60,000 nucleotides of DNA, taken from assembly GCA_950295325.1 (NCBI GenBank), contig OX485803.1, forward strand, positions 38,581,554-38,641,553, read 5' to 3'. Every line of letters starts with the position of its first letter. Within the stretch, counting starts at the first letter, position 1. This document shows, one piece after another, positions 1 through 12,749 of the stretch. The notes under the pieces were generated by a model. The model searched no databases and was not told where the DNA came from. It worked only from the letters and a program-made list of their open reading frames with translations. The position numbers were made by a program, and so were the translations under genes. This DNA is from Polytrichum commune (lineage: Eukaryota > Streptophyta > Polytrichopsida > Polytrichales > Polytrichaceae).

Positions 1-2900
1 GATTGGTGTCAAACTAAGGAGATGCATCAACTATTGGATTTGTCCTTCACAACAACTTATGCCGTGAACTTATAACGATGGATCGATATTGTTTTTAATT
101 TGTCATTTCAATCCAAGCTAACATATTGTATTGGTATCACATAGCTTGTGGATAAATTAGCACTACTTGTAATATGTATCCCCTGTGTGACACTATTTTC
201 ATTGCTAGGTCATTATACGATCGTGACATTATAACTTTGAGTGTATTACTTTTTAGTATCAACAACATAAATTATATTTATGTAGTTACATATATTGTGG
301 ATTGGTGACATGTTGGATGTAAATTGCCTAATAATTAACTAATTTTTGGAACAAAAAAAGCTTCGGTGGTCCATAAAAACATGTATAGAATTTAGGCAAA
401 TATGCAAACATATATTTCATTATGTAAACACATAACATATCCTACATGTTAAGGTAGAATTTAGCACTATGTTTTAAGTTGTCAAAAATTGACTAGTTGG
501 TCACAAATTGTCAAAAGGGCAAAAAATGCTAGTTTACTAGTTGACGTCAAATTTGCCCTTGATGCAAAATTGTTAGAACGTCCACTAGTTGGTTTTTAGT
601 ATTTTACTACTGAATGGTCTATTCAATAGTAGTAAATGTTTGGGGTTAGTAACTTAGGTAATCAGAAAATGACTTGTAGGTCCAAATTAAGCTATTAAAA
701 TGGCATTGGGAGTCTTTTACTAGTTGATTGTTTTTTAGGACCTCAGTGTGCCAGCTGGTCATGAACTGGACAGAGGGCAGGAACGCGTCAAGACAGCTAG
801 TTGCAGTGTTTTGACAGGGTGGCAACCTACCAAGTTGATCCACCTAATGATAGTTGTTTTGAAGTATATAAGGATGGTCCTAGAGCCTTTTGGCTCTCTT
901 AGTACACATATGCGAAGAGGACTTAGACCCTTAGAGAAGATATGTATGTTTGTGAGTTTTTAGATCTGGACGGGTGACAATCTGGAAGTGTATTGCAGTC
1001 AGAACAAAACCACAGTCCTGGAAAAACAAGCAATAAAGTGTTGAAAGAGAGATTTGAAGAGTAGATTCATTGTGGGTGTTTTCCTATCACTACCCTTCTT
1101 GGAAGCTAGGATAGTCTTAGTGTTGACAAGACAAAGGAGTTGAATGTGTTATTGAGAATGTGCATTGGACAACTTGTGATGTAGTTCCAAGGAATGCATT
1201 CGAAAGTAGAAAGGGTGGGGGTATGCACGGACGTGACGCTTATGGGAGGACATCCAGAGCAAGTAGTTAGAATGACCTAAGAAATGCACCATAAGTGGGT
1301 AGAAGGTTAGAGAGGTCAGATCCGGACTCGGTTTGCGAAAATCACCTCCAGAAGTGGCCGGATCTGACTAAAAACGTGAGCTGGTCGAAAATATGAAAGT
1401 GGTCCGAATGGCCTGAAAACTATACTGTAGGTTGGTAGGAGGTTAGAGATGGCAGATCCAAGCTTATATTGTGGAAACGACCTCCGTAAGTTGGCTGATT
1501 GGGCCAAAAACGTGAGCTGGTAGGTAGTGTCCAGGGCATGTTTCAAGCCTTAAACGTAATTTGTAGGGGATTGTACGTCAAAGGAGATGTCCAGGGATGA
1601 GGAACTAGCTTGGGAGGTGTTTGTGCAAGGCTTGGACGTGACTAGCGGCGAACTAGTTAATGGAGCAAGGAAGGAGTGCGAAAATCCATTAACACTACAC
1701 ATGTCATCAAACAACAGTCTGGGACGACTGTCATGCAAAGCAGTCAATTAGGCACATCGATTGTTGGGTAGTAATCTACTACCTTGGTGGACTCTTGAAC
1801 AATAGACAACTATCACGAATGACTGATGGGCAATAGTTGACTGCCACGGGTGGCTGTTGGGTAGTAAGCGACTATTTGGATACAATGGGAGCCCAATGGT
1901 TGTCAAGAGAGCTCAAGGAGTGCAAGAGAGGAACATTAGCTTAGTCACATCATATTTATTGCCATAATCATTACAATGGGGGCTTATATTAGGGTGCCCC
2001 ACCTCACATTGGCCTCATTCCCAAGTCGGGCCTAGCTTGTTATAGCATATTTTGCACATGAAGAACAAATGGGAAGGAGGGCCGGTGATGTGTGTATGTA
2101 TTTAGGAAGAATATATTTTACAATATAATGGAGCATACATTTATCTCTGGCCTTTCCGATGACATAGTTTAAGATTATATCATGTTGAGTTGATGGAGCC
2201 CATATTGGCAGTTAAGCCACATGTCATCGACGTAATTGAGATGGATGACACGATTTGTAATTTTATGGTACTCTTATGTATTTATATATACAAGGGAGTT
2301 AACAAGGCTTGGCGGCTTCATTTTGGCATGGGAGAAGTGCATAATACATTTCGATTAGTTCTTCATGAATTTGACATTTATAGAGATCAAAGATACTATG
2401 GAGTGAGATGAATGTTATTACATGACACAACAATACGCAAGTATTGGCACAACAAGTTTCTTTTTAATGCTACGCACCCCATAGCTATCCTAGTTTAGTG
2501 GTGGGTTCAACATGCTCTCTTAAATGATCTAGGGATCATGGAACTTAAGTACTTGTAGGATAAAGTCATCAATAACAATGAGTATTGGCTCCAATTTGAT
2601 GGGCGTTGTGTCAAACTTTGGCAATGTACGATCTATTTGATTGGTTTTTTAGAGTGACTTTTGCCATGAACATATGTGCAATGTGGTGGTGTAATATTGT
2701 TTTTAGTTTGCCAATTTAATCCGAGTATACACTCTATTGTGGCAAAGGTAGCTTGTAAATATAATTGGACTATGTGCACCCGTATGTGAAAAGAACTTCA
2801 TTCACCAAATATATAATGTTCACATCATATATTTGAGTTCACTACAAGTTTGTATTGGCAATACCCATTGTATGCATGGATGCATCTATGTATGGATCAT
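1..2900. other. gene-free repeat-derived DNA with diverged direct copies
   Basis: I see no convincing gene here. Bases about 7-205 and 2608-2800 are diverged direct copies: both run from TGTCAAACT through a shared ATTGTTTTTA block to AGCTTGT and then a GTGTGA/GTATGTG end. A tandem pair with period about 135 lies at roughly 1298-1395 and 1432-1525, each ending in AAAAACGTGAGCTGGT. A TATA-like AGTATATAAGG near 862 followed by AATAAAG near 1031 is what an LTR would show, but I found no primer binding site or partner LTR. Short ORFs match nothing I recognise. Confidence 0.5.
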
Positions 2901-3776
2901 GGATGTATATATGCTTGGTATTACTTCATTTATGTGACGTCCAAGCCTAATGTCATGATTTTCCAAGCTACACTAATATGTCCCCATGCCTTGGAGCCTA
3001 AGAATCCTTGATGTTCTTGCTCGTGAACCGTTCAAGCCCAACCCCCCAGCTTCTTCCTCTTTGTGGGTCAAGCATGTACCTAAACATGTGTTGAAGGTTG
3101 GACTCCCAAGTTCCATAGGTTTAATAACCCACTTGCATAGAAGGTTGTTTTTAGCAATGTCAATAGATACCATGTACATCTACTCACGGATTTTTTTTGA
3201 TAAATTTGGACACATTTTGGTCATGCATTTTAGAAGCATTAATTCTATTTCTGCCACATGTGGTCTTGAACTTAACAAATGGAGTGACATACATGTGGTT
3301 CCATGGTCCCGACAAATCACAGTTGTGGATGCTAAAATAACCAATGTAGATGTGTGAATCATTGCCCGGTTAGACTAATTACAAGGTTGGACCATTTATG
3401 GGAAGCGAACACAACTCATCTATTGAGCAGTGTTATGCACCCTATGTTGTAAACCCATATTTACATAAACTGCAAGTACAATTTGCATCCCACCGAGAAT
3501 TTCATAATAATATTGGAGAGATTTGATGTTCCCACAAAACATTGAGACATAGTTGAATTGTGTTATGGTTAGAAGAACATGAGATCTTACCAAAAATACA
3601 CAAAGTGATGTTTGGTCTAAGTATCATGCATTCTTTTTCTTCTTTTTAGATGAAAGCATGCAAGCACAATTGTAACAACAATTGTCAATGAAATACTACA
3701 AGGAAGTGGGAGGTCTCGACCTTTTCCAACAATTTAGAGGGTTTCAATTTCAATGGTCACGGCCCTTGAGCTTTAA

Positions 3777-4282
3777 GGGCCACTTACACATTGAGAGCCA
3801 TGACTGCAAAAATCGAAGGGCCCTTGAAAGTCACACAAAGGATGTACCATGAGATATAAAATCCGATTTTGTAATCGACGGACCCTCAAGCTTAATGTGA
3901 GGTGAAAATGGCAATTGATGGTCCCTCAAGCTCGATGTTAAGTGAAATTGGATCTTGTTGAGGGATAACACCATATTTTATGAGCATTCCAACATATTAG
4001 ATGTCTAGGACATATTTCAATATAATATTTTTAGGAGCCAATGACAATTTGATTGCTTGTCATGACTCTTAGGATTGCATTGGACCCCTCTTTTTGATGG
4101 GCTAACGTAGTATCCAATAAACCATGAAACATGTAGGATGCATGTAGATTCAAGTTGATTTGGTCCTCAAAGCTTTCAAGGTCTAGTGTAAAGTGAACTT
4201 GAACCGTTTCCGGCTTCTCAACCAATCACATAATTTGTATATCACGGGTCAAGGGCCCTTAAGCTCTAGTGTAAAGTGGCCC
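3777..4282. mobile_element. MITE-like element with TIRs and TAA target duplication
   Basis: The left end reads GGGCCACTTACACATTGAG and the right end, reverse complemented, reads GGGCCACTTTACACTAGAG. TAA flanks both ends (3774-3776 and 4283-4285). The interior holds repeated GGGCCCTTGAAAG and CCCTCAAGCT blocks and no coding potential. A 3 bp TWA target duplication is typical of PIF/Harbinger-derived MITEs; that assignment is inference. Related ends occur at 23636-24362 and in the 58 kb palindrome. Confidence 0.6.
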
Positions 4283-4806
4283 TAAGTTAGGGCTTGTTTA
4301 CACCACATGCGTCATGCATGGCTCCTAACCCTTAATTTCTTGAGAGGCCATTCTTTGGGTTATGAATGACTCTTGAAGGCAAATTTGTCCAAAAGGAAGG
4401 TGCTAGGAAGGTCACAATAGGTATCCTTGTGTTCCTCATCAAATTTTCTTGTCAAGGGCATTGATCTAATTCCAATATGAAAAGATGGTTGTTCACAATA
4501 AATCTTTAAAGTCAAGAATGAATTAAGTTTTCCCTATGTTTATAAAGTTCTATTTTATTTACTATTTACTATTTACTATTTATATAATATTATTATATTG
4601 ATTGAAAATTGTCAATTTTCTATGGACTCTTTTTCTTAAGTCAAAGTATATATTCTTAATATAATCTTAAATTTTTGGGCTATAATTATATTGCATATAT
4701 TTATCATAATTTCTTGAAGTTAATTGATTCTAAATTGATTGTAGACTATTTATGAAAATTACTAAATATTGCTAATGTATCAATGTGATCTTAAAATCCT
4801 TAGCAA

Positions 4807-4833
4807 CAACTTTTTTTTTTTTTTTTTTTTTTA
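4807..4833. repeat. poly-T tract
   Basis: A run of more than 20 T in AT-rich DNA. No adjoining gene is visible that would make it a retroposon tail. Confidence 0.8.
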
Positions 4834-5080
4834 ACGGTACAATAAGAATTGAGATCTACAAAGCTTACTTTTTAGATGATCTAATGAAACCACAATATGC
4901 TCCAGTAAGTTAAGGGTTAAGATGGGTTTTAGCCCACATCAAAGAACCACGTTCTTGGAAGAGTTGCCAAACAATAATCTATATCTTGGTTGTTGATTGA
5001 AAAGGGAGACCAATGGAGGAAGAGAGGGAGTTATTGCATACGAGCATACCTCTCATTCATTTAACATACAAGCCATGAAA

Positions 5081-5258
5081 AAATAGTATGTAGCCCAAAG
5101 GTTAATATAATTAGTTGGGTTGACAGTGGAAGTAGCTTCAAAAGACTCCCAATTATTATAGTCTAAAAAAAATAGTATGTAGCCCAAAGGTTAATATAAT
5201 TAGTTGGGTTGCTAGTGGAAGTAGCTTCAAAAGACTCCCAATTATTATAGTCTAAATC
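5081..5258. repeat. 89 bp tandem duplication
   Basis: AAATAGTATGTAGCCCAAAG begins at 5081 and again at 5170. The two units are nearly identical through AATTATTATAGTCTAAA, differing at GACAGTGG versus GCTAGTGG. A third, much more diverged relative lies at about 5600-5750 (AATATGCAACCCAAAGGTTA), so this is a recent duplication inside an older repeat family. Confidence 0.85.
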
Positions 5259-5829
5259 ATTTGAGATAAATTGGTCACAAATTTGTACGGGGCTCGGGTA
5301 ACAGTGGTAGGGCCCCAACTCAAAGGGCTTGGGATTCGTGGCGTCCAATAGACTCATCCATTGTGGATAAAGGGACTTTAGTAAAAACGAGTCTCCTATG
5401 AAATTGAGGGTGATCCATTCTAACTGGCCTCCACCAGGCTAATTTGAAGTCTTTGATGCTATGATGTAGTCACCTAATCTAAAAATACTCATTTATTGCC
5501 TATCATATAATTCACTACATTTTCACCTTTACAATCCTTAACCATCTCAAAGAGGTGGGCATCTAGCCCTGACCGGAGCATAGACATGGGATTATCATAT
5601 ACGAGCGTGCTTCTTATTCATCCGACATAGAAACCTTGAACTAATATGCAACCCAAAGGTTACTACTTTCAGACAATCGGATACCATAATTAGCTTTAAA
5701 GACCCGAAATTAGTCTAGTACAAGACACTTGAGACAAATCCACAACAAACCTATAGGGGGTGAAGTTTTTGTGTTGGATCGATGAGAGGTACGCTCATAT
5801 ATGACACATAAACTTAAGTCGAGGCATCC

Positions 5830-6597
5830 ATAGTTGACCGAGTTCATTTAACTACTCACTAAGGTATATGTAATGCCAACATGGATGAGACCTATATTTT
5901 TTAGGCGAATGGAGTTAAGATTTATGTGGTGGTGGCTTTTGATTGACCACCCTCATAAGATTTTTGACAATTTTCTTAGCCAAGAATTAGCATTTAGATG
6001 AGCAGTTTTGAGTTAACCTATAGATGGACTTTGTGTTTCAGTAATTTTGACCACTTCAAAATTTGTAGCAATTTCCATATTCATGATTTTTTAAAGAAAA
6101 TTTCATTCTCCTTGGAATATGTTTCTCTTTGTAGAACAATAATCCCCACAACTAGAGTTATTTGTAAAATAAAGTGAATGAAACCATGGGTTTAGTCCTA
6201 AGATTTACTTGAATTAAAAGATTTAAGGTTTGATTAAGCAATAAATAAAGACTAACCATATTTTGTTATACTTAGCACGTGAGCAAATGATGTTTGGAGT
6301 CATACAACTCCAAATAAACAAGTTGGTGCACAAGGGCTAGACAACGCATGAATGAATTGTGCACATGAGTTAGACAACTCTTGATCAAAGGTCTTTGTGT
6401 TGGAGTTAGACACCTCCCTCCGGAAGATCATCATATTCAATTTGGAGTTAGAGAACTCCATCTAGAATATGTGAATTAGAGTTAGACATCCCCAAATGGA
6501 TGGATGTTATTCATGGGAGCTAAACGATTCTTAATGAACAAGAAAACGATAGAACCGTGAGGCTATGTCCTTTGCTATGAAAGACTACAATTGTAGC
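5830..6597. other. intergenic, nothing recognised
   Basis: AT-rich non-coding sequence. Bases 6290-6530 contain short recurring GGAGTTAGACA/ACAACTCC motifs at irregular spacing. No ORF or RNA gene was recognised. Confidence 0.4.
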
Positions 6598-7349
6598 GGG
6601 GCCATTCACGGTTGGGGTACTACTTTTGGGACAAAGGACTTAAGGACTTTGTCGCATTGATCTTGGTTTTTATCATGATTTACTATTATTTGATCAATAA
6701 ATTTTACATAAATAAGTAGATAGTTCATAAGCTTTATCAAGAAATATTTTATTATTATTTAATAATCACCCTAAACCCTAAACCCTAGGCCACATCAGTG
6801 GCATTTTTTTGCTATTTTGGTGTGCATTGGTGGTCAATTATTTCCTGTTATGTATCTTGGTACCTTGGTAAAAGTGTCATGTGTTCATTCATATAAATTT
6901 TTTTGTCCAATTCTAATACTAGATGTTCCTTTTACGTGTGGCCGTGAGTATATGTATATTTGGACATGTTTGGTGCCACATGTAAAGTTGGGCAATTGCT
7001 ATTCAATACATATTTGGTTCTATTGGTACACACTTGAACGATGAGTGTGAGGGAAAAATTTGGGATCGTTTCGATTGATTCTTGTTGTCCTTTTCATTCC
7101 TTGATCCTAAGGTGAACAATTAAGACATCACTCCTGAATGTCCTTTAAGGAATCCAAAGGATATCTTAGATGATCCTATTCCTTCTAAATTAACTTTGTC
7201 AGTGTACTCGATATGGAGTATGAAATGTAGGTATGATCCAGAATATGCTTCACAATACAAATCTAAGCATACCAAGCATGTGAAGTTATCCAAAAAAATC
7301 CGTTTTCCGTTAGACGGCCAAAAGTAGTACCCCAACCGTGAATGGTCCC
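6598..7349. mobile_element. TIR-bounded DNA element, ~750 bp
   Basis: Left terminus GGGGCCATTCACGGTTGGGG continues into TACTACTTTTGG. The right terminus is its reverse complement with GGGACC at the tip. TAGC flanks both sides (6594-6597 and 7350-7353). The ORFs inside (6817-7044 plus, 7120-7335 minus) resemble no transposase I know, so the element looks non-autonomous. Superfamily not assigned. Confidence 0.65.
6769..6788. repeat. interstitial plant telomere-type repeat
   Basis: CCCTAAACCCTAAACCCTAG, about two and a half copies of the CCCTAAA plant telomere unit, inside the TIR element at 6598-7349. Too short to mark a former chromosome end. Confidence 0.7.
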
Positions 7350-7546
7350 TAGCTGATTACTTTGCTCATGCCAATCCATGGCTATTCACTATACCAAACC
7401 TTTCCTGGATTTTGTGCACCTTCTTTTCAAATGCGGGTCAAGGATTGAAGCTACTCATTTATCACCCGAATTTTAAAAAATAAATAATCAAGAACTACCG
7501 AAATAACCATAGTTAACTAGATTTCTTTCAATGCATTTTAGGGAGC

Positions 7547-7549
7547 ACT

Positions 7550-7580
<31 letters not shown>
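7547..7580. repeat. (AT)n microsatellite
   Basis: About 14 uninterrupted TA dinucleotides. Confidence 0.95.
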
Positions 7581-7581
<1 letters not shown>

Positions 7582-7694
7582 TAACATCCACATTAAATAT
7601 AGTGGACCAAAAATAACAAGAACAAGTAACGTCCAAGTGTGAACACAAAGTGGTTAGGAAATTTGCTTTTGAAACGAAGAAGTTGACGCATAGT

Positions 7695-7717
7695 CTCTGT
7701 CCTACAGACAGAGACAA
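7695..7717. repeat. short perfect-arm palindrome
   Basis: GTCTCTGT and ACAGAGAC arms around a short CCTACAG core form a compact hairpin. No adjacent gene; role unknown. Confidence 0.6.
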
Positions 7718-7719
7718 TA

Positions 7720-9846
7720 AATGAATCTAGTTGGTATTAGATTTTTCTAACTATGAGAATGGATATAATTGGAATTAGACAAGTTCAACTAGTGGATTGT
7801 GATTGAGACAGAAGATAGAAAATTCATCGTATAACCCATGTTAGAGCTACGGATAGAATGTTTACTACATGAGAAATAGAGAATAAAAGTAGAGTTTTGT
7901 CATAAAAGGGAGCTTGGGGGAGGAGCAAGGATCTTTTGTCACTCTCCTATAGTTGGGTGGTTCAAGCTCATAGGCAATCACAATCTTGTGGTTAACTTGT
8001 AAAGCTTTTGGAATATAAATTGTTAGAAGTTTGGAATCTAGTTTTTTATGTGCATTCTTGAGTATATTATTGTTATGACAAAAGAGGAATGTGACAAGTC
8101 CCAAACCACTAGTGTATTATGTGAATTAAGGTTTCTAATAACAATGTATGTCTTTTATGCATTCATTCCCTCTTAATATAACTTAATTCACTCTTACGGT
8201 TCATTGGTGTTTTCTCAGTCGTGTGTGGTTCCGTCCTATGTGTGTGAACTCTTGTCACTCTAATTCCATCCACTATGTCAGTCGTGAGGCTCAAAAGCTT
8301 GGGCAAGTAACTAACGACTCATAGTCATGATAATGTCCAAGGTAATGTCTTGTAAGTGACCGCATACTCTTTAATTTCCATGAATTATGCTTGCAAAAAT
8401 CTCAAAGTTATGTTTGCTTAATCAACTTATAACCATCATGCAAATTCTTGCAATTGTAATCACCACCTTCATCTTCAATGGACCTAGCAACTTGTCTCAA
8501 GAATCATCCACACATGTTAATATAATAACACTGCATCAACAATATAGGTTATATGCTTTATTATATGATTTAGGTTGTCTTGTGTGCTCAAATTGTCTTC
8601 ATTGGACACAAATTTACTCTAGTGAGATAAAGTTTTCTTTTTACCAAGGTAATGTCCTTGGCAACCTATAGCTTGCCCAAAATAATTTTATGTCCTATCA
8701 TCTTTGCATATAGACTCATTGCCTATTCTAACAATGTACAATGGCCCCACTAAGCTATATCCTAGTAATGTAGTTACCATTTGGTAATGACTTTCATTTT
8801 TTTTTACTATCTCTTAGCTTAAGGCTTGGCTATGGCCTATTACCCTCACAAACATCAACTATGCCCATTCCATGCTTTACTAAGTTCTCTCACTCTCACC
8901 AGGCTATTGACTTTCCTTCTCCTAATGGGACTGCATCTTTACCTTTCATTGGTCATGCCATTATTCAATATCTAGAAGGCCATTACCCTTCTTGAGCTTA
9001 TTCATTCTTCATCTTAAGCTTCCCAATTAACTTTCAGGTTTGGTTTTCAAAGACTAACACCCTTCTCAGACAATTACTCCTCATTCCCTCTCATAAGTTA
9101 TCGCCTTGTCACAAGCCATTGGCTTTAACTCCTTCCCTCTTTCTTGAGTTGGGATCAACATCTTTCATCATTTGTTTCTCAAATTTAATCCCTCACTTGA
9201 ATGCATTATCAATAGACTCATTGAAGTTACTCTAAGCTTAGAAGAATATCTCATTCACATTACCTCTCAACATATTACACACTTAGATTTGACTATGGCT
9301 TCCACAACCTTTCTTCTTCCTCCTTCTTACTAACCTACAACACCTTCTCATATCATTGCACTTCAAATCTCACTTTTAACTACGGCATTGATTGTCATAA
9401 TGTTGCAACAAACTTTACTCTAGTTACCTTCCACTCACTCACTCAAGTTTGATCTATTGCCAAAATCTGCACTCTCTCATTGAAGTTTAACTATCACAAC
9501 CTTTGATTGTCTTACTCATACTGTTTAACAATCTACTTACTTAGAGTTATGCTATAGCCACTGCCCTCATCCAAAAAACATCTCTCATACACTTCCAAAC
9601 ACACACAATTTGCAATCAATATGCCACTTCAAACACATCAAGATAATTGTCCATCAAAGTCGTCATTCATTCACTTTCAATATCAGAGTTGTCAAGAAGT
9701 TTTAGAGTTTGAATCACTCGACTATGTCTGCTTAATTCTTATGTCCCAAGCATCTCACTTGGGACTGGCCTAACATCTACACACCCGATCTATCTCTCAG
9801 AGTTTCGGTGATACAAAATCTTATTGCTTCTACATTGAGATTATGC
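7720..9846. other. gene-free, pyrimidine-rich stretch
   Basis: No gene recognised. From about 8860 to 9780 the plus strand is strongly rich in C and T (CTCTCACTCTC, TTCTTCCTCCTTC), with many short stop-broken frames. The 94-residue frame at 8387-8671 is hydrophobic at its start but has no recognisable family or flanking exons. Confidence 0.4.
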
Positions 9847-11310
9847 CGGCCGGGGATTCGTGGCACTCAAGTAAAGTCATCTGGTAACGAAAATCGGATG
9901 AGTCCATCAAGAAGCTCGGATGGAGCTTACTTTAGTGAAACACCTCCAAGTTGGCATGTAAGACTTGTTTTCTCCCTCGTAGTTATTTTATAAATATTAA
10001 TTAGTTGGCAAGGGGCAATGATGTGGCCTTGGATGCTCTAAGCCTTATTTCTAACCTCCCATGAGTTGTTTCCAAGGCCATGATGTGGCTTTGAATTCCA
10101 CATGGTTATTTTGATAAATATCGCAAGATATCAACGTGTGCAATATATAATTATGATGTGTTGTCATAGACATTTTTTTTGTTCATAATTTATTTATTTT
10201 GCACGGGTGTGATTGCTCATACATTTGTAATATGTTAAAATAATATATATCACCTTATGATAAATTGGTGAACTGAAAGAATCAATTCAATAATAATAAT
10301 AACAATATTATATATTTATATATATAATTTTAAAATAAATAATATACACCATGTGATTTTAAAGATAATACAATATGTGATGAGGATAAATTATTACAAT
10401 AATTCTGATAAACTATAGTAAAAAACTTATGATTTTTTGAGTATACCCCATTCATTACGTTGTCCCACAAGTCTAATTCCAAATAACATATAATTTATTT
10501 ATACCTTATATTATATTACCTAAATTTATTTTGATATTTATAGAGTTTTTTTGCTATATGTTTTGTATTCTATCTTCATTGTTTCATTTTGGTCATCTTA
10601 TGAACACTTGCATTAATCTATCATTAGAATGACAAAGATAATTTTAAATGGTAAGTCACAAAATTATAACCTCAATGTTAACGAGGAGTTTGTAATGTTT
10701 TTGACCTCCAAGTTAAATACGTGCTTCATTGATGGTTTCACTTATGGAATGAAATCCCAATCAATCGCTTATTTACTAATTAGAAGTGCACATATATATT
10801 GGATTTTAGACCTTGAAGGTGAAGTGCACTCAATATGGGATTTTGTAGTCAAGCGGCCTTCAAGAATGCAAGGGCAATGTTTTTTACGAAGTTGGGCAAG
10901 GCGGACAACAATTTTCGGTCGGGTTTAGAAAAATTCTCTAGAAGGTTGCCCCAACCCGGATTTGATACCTCCGAAAGTTCGTGAGGGGGTATTTAACGTC
11001 CACCCATGTAAAGTTTTCTTTAAAATTACCGGATTAGTAGTGGTGGGTTGGCAACACAAGATGCCCCCACTTGCTTCTATATGAGGCATTTTTTATTTTT
11101 TATTTTTTTATGTCTATACCCCTTTACATTGGTGCCTTAAGTATTAGATTAGACTAGGATTTTTAAAACTACTAAAACTTGGTATTTTTGAAACCCTTGA
11201 GACAAGGAGCCGACGACGTAATGAAAGTGTCTAAAGTGGTACATCTCATCTGCAAAGATGAATGAACTCTCACTAATGAGAAATACATGAGTGCCACAAA
11301 TCCCTGGCCG
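9847..11310. mobile_element. candidate TIR element, ~1.46 kb
   Basis: CGGCCGGGGATTCGTGGCAC at 9847 (the arm continues to 9869) is matched by its reverse complement at 11288-11310 with two differences. The interior includes a 99-residue ORF (10629-10928, plus) with no family I recognise. No clear target duplication was found, so the boundaries are tentative. A run of AAAAAAT units (about 11347-11380) lies just outside the right end. Confidence 0.4.
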
Positions 11311-11698
11311 ACTATCCATTTGGCGTTGGCTGGGTTTGCCTTCTGTCTATAATTAAAAAATAAAAAATAAAAAATAAAAAAACCCCGGCCGACTACGCCA
11401 GTTTTCTACATATGCACAGAGCGTGATTCTACCTCAACCTTAATAATTCCCTCTCTCCCCCCTAGCCGGATACTTACGAGTGCAGACAATCAAGTCTTGA
11501 CTTTCTGGTGGGTGGGTAACTAAATATACCCATTTTTGCATGGCAGTCGGGGAATCGGTAGGAGGATAAGCCATGAACGCGGTTTCGAATTTTGTAAAAG
11601 ATATCCGCAAAAATGGGTAGTCTAAATACGGTGTACAGTACTAATTGGAGTACAGGACCATTCCAGCGCGCAAGCCGACCTACCCCACAACCATTCCT

Positions 11699-11706
11699 GT
11701 ATATAA
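11699..11706 (+). promoter_or_regulatory. TATA-like box, possible germin-like gene promoter
   Basis: GTATATAAC lies about 1.05 kb upstream of the germin start codon. Because the leader probably contains an intron (acceptor CTTGCAG just before the start), a distant promoter is possible. Position and motif only; no transcript evidence. Confidence 0.25.
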
Positions 11707-12149
11707 CAAACAACGCAACCGCAGATCATCAGCAAGTTAGCGGCAGCAACAAATTTTTGTTTCGGACCGACAATCATCATCACTTCGGTTGGAGTTAGAA
11801 CATTTCATTTGCACCGGTTAGTAAGAAGTCATCTCCTGCTTTACATGTTATGGTGTGTTTTGGAGCTTGCAGATCAGGTCAAGAAGTTTGAATGTTCTGG
11901 GAATGTATGTAGTTGACTGAGGCTTTCACTGATGTAGGAGGTTAATGTTCACTAGAATCAGTGGAATTGGAGGTTTCGTGAATCCAGTTGAGTATGATGT
12001 TGTAGTAGTCGCATTCTGAGATTCCTAGGATCTACAACCCTGCATCGAGTGTAAAAAAATTCTGTGTTGGCGTCAGAACGCCTGCAAAAGATGGATCCAG
12101 AAGAATGTCGAGTGTTCTTTGAATGTGGGTTGACTGGCACTAGCTTGTG

Positions 12150-12640
12150 AATTTGGGTTCGAGAGGTTATGTTTGTGGTCGGTGCGACTCAGCTCGAGAT
12201 CTGGAGGAAGCAAACCTGAGTCGGTTTTGATGTTTTAATTATTTCTCTTCAGAAGCTGTCTCTTTTTTGAGGTGCCTCGATCTCTGGTGCAAATCTTCGA
12301 ATTGGGCACTTAATCCTAGAGACTTTCACCTTGCCTGGTTTTCTTAGTGTATATTTACAGTTGTGGCGGCATTACCATTGGCGAGCATCATGTAAAATGA
12401 TGTCGTCATGTTGTGGGGGTAGCAGAGAATTTTGAAAGTTCGACGAATGTGATGACTGATGCTATCTACGAGTTTTAGTGGTCGAGAGGTTAGGTTAGCG
12501 ATGTCCGTGCAGATTAAGCTAACCTCGTGAAAGAATGTAGGGATTAGAGGAAGAAAATCTGAGTCGGTTTGAATGGTTTCTTTATTGTACACACACATCT
12601 CCGGTGCAAATGTTCGAAAGGGACATCAAACCCTAACCTT
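12150..12640. repeat. two diverged tandem units in the germin 5' region
   Basis: Unit one (from about 12154) and unit two (from about 12478) share GGTCGAGAGGTTA, a CTGAGTCGGTTT block (about 12217 and 12559) and TCTGGTGCAAATCTTCGAA (12283; matched near 12599). The spacing varies from about 316 to 342 bp. They fill the presumed leader/intron region of the germin-like gene and may carry duplicated regulatory sequence. Confidence 0.6.
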
Positions 12641-12749
12641 ACCTCTCCTCGACTCTCAAAACTGTAATGTGAGTTTTCCTCGATCTCCTCACTGTACCTA
12701 GGATCTGATTTCGAATATTGTACCATGTGTGTGTTGCTTGCAGATTAAG

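Noticed and set aside
480-1090. Possible solo LTR (TATA-like at 862, AATAAAG at 1031)
   Set aside because: No second LTR, primer binding site, polypurine tract or 5 bp target duplication could be found.
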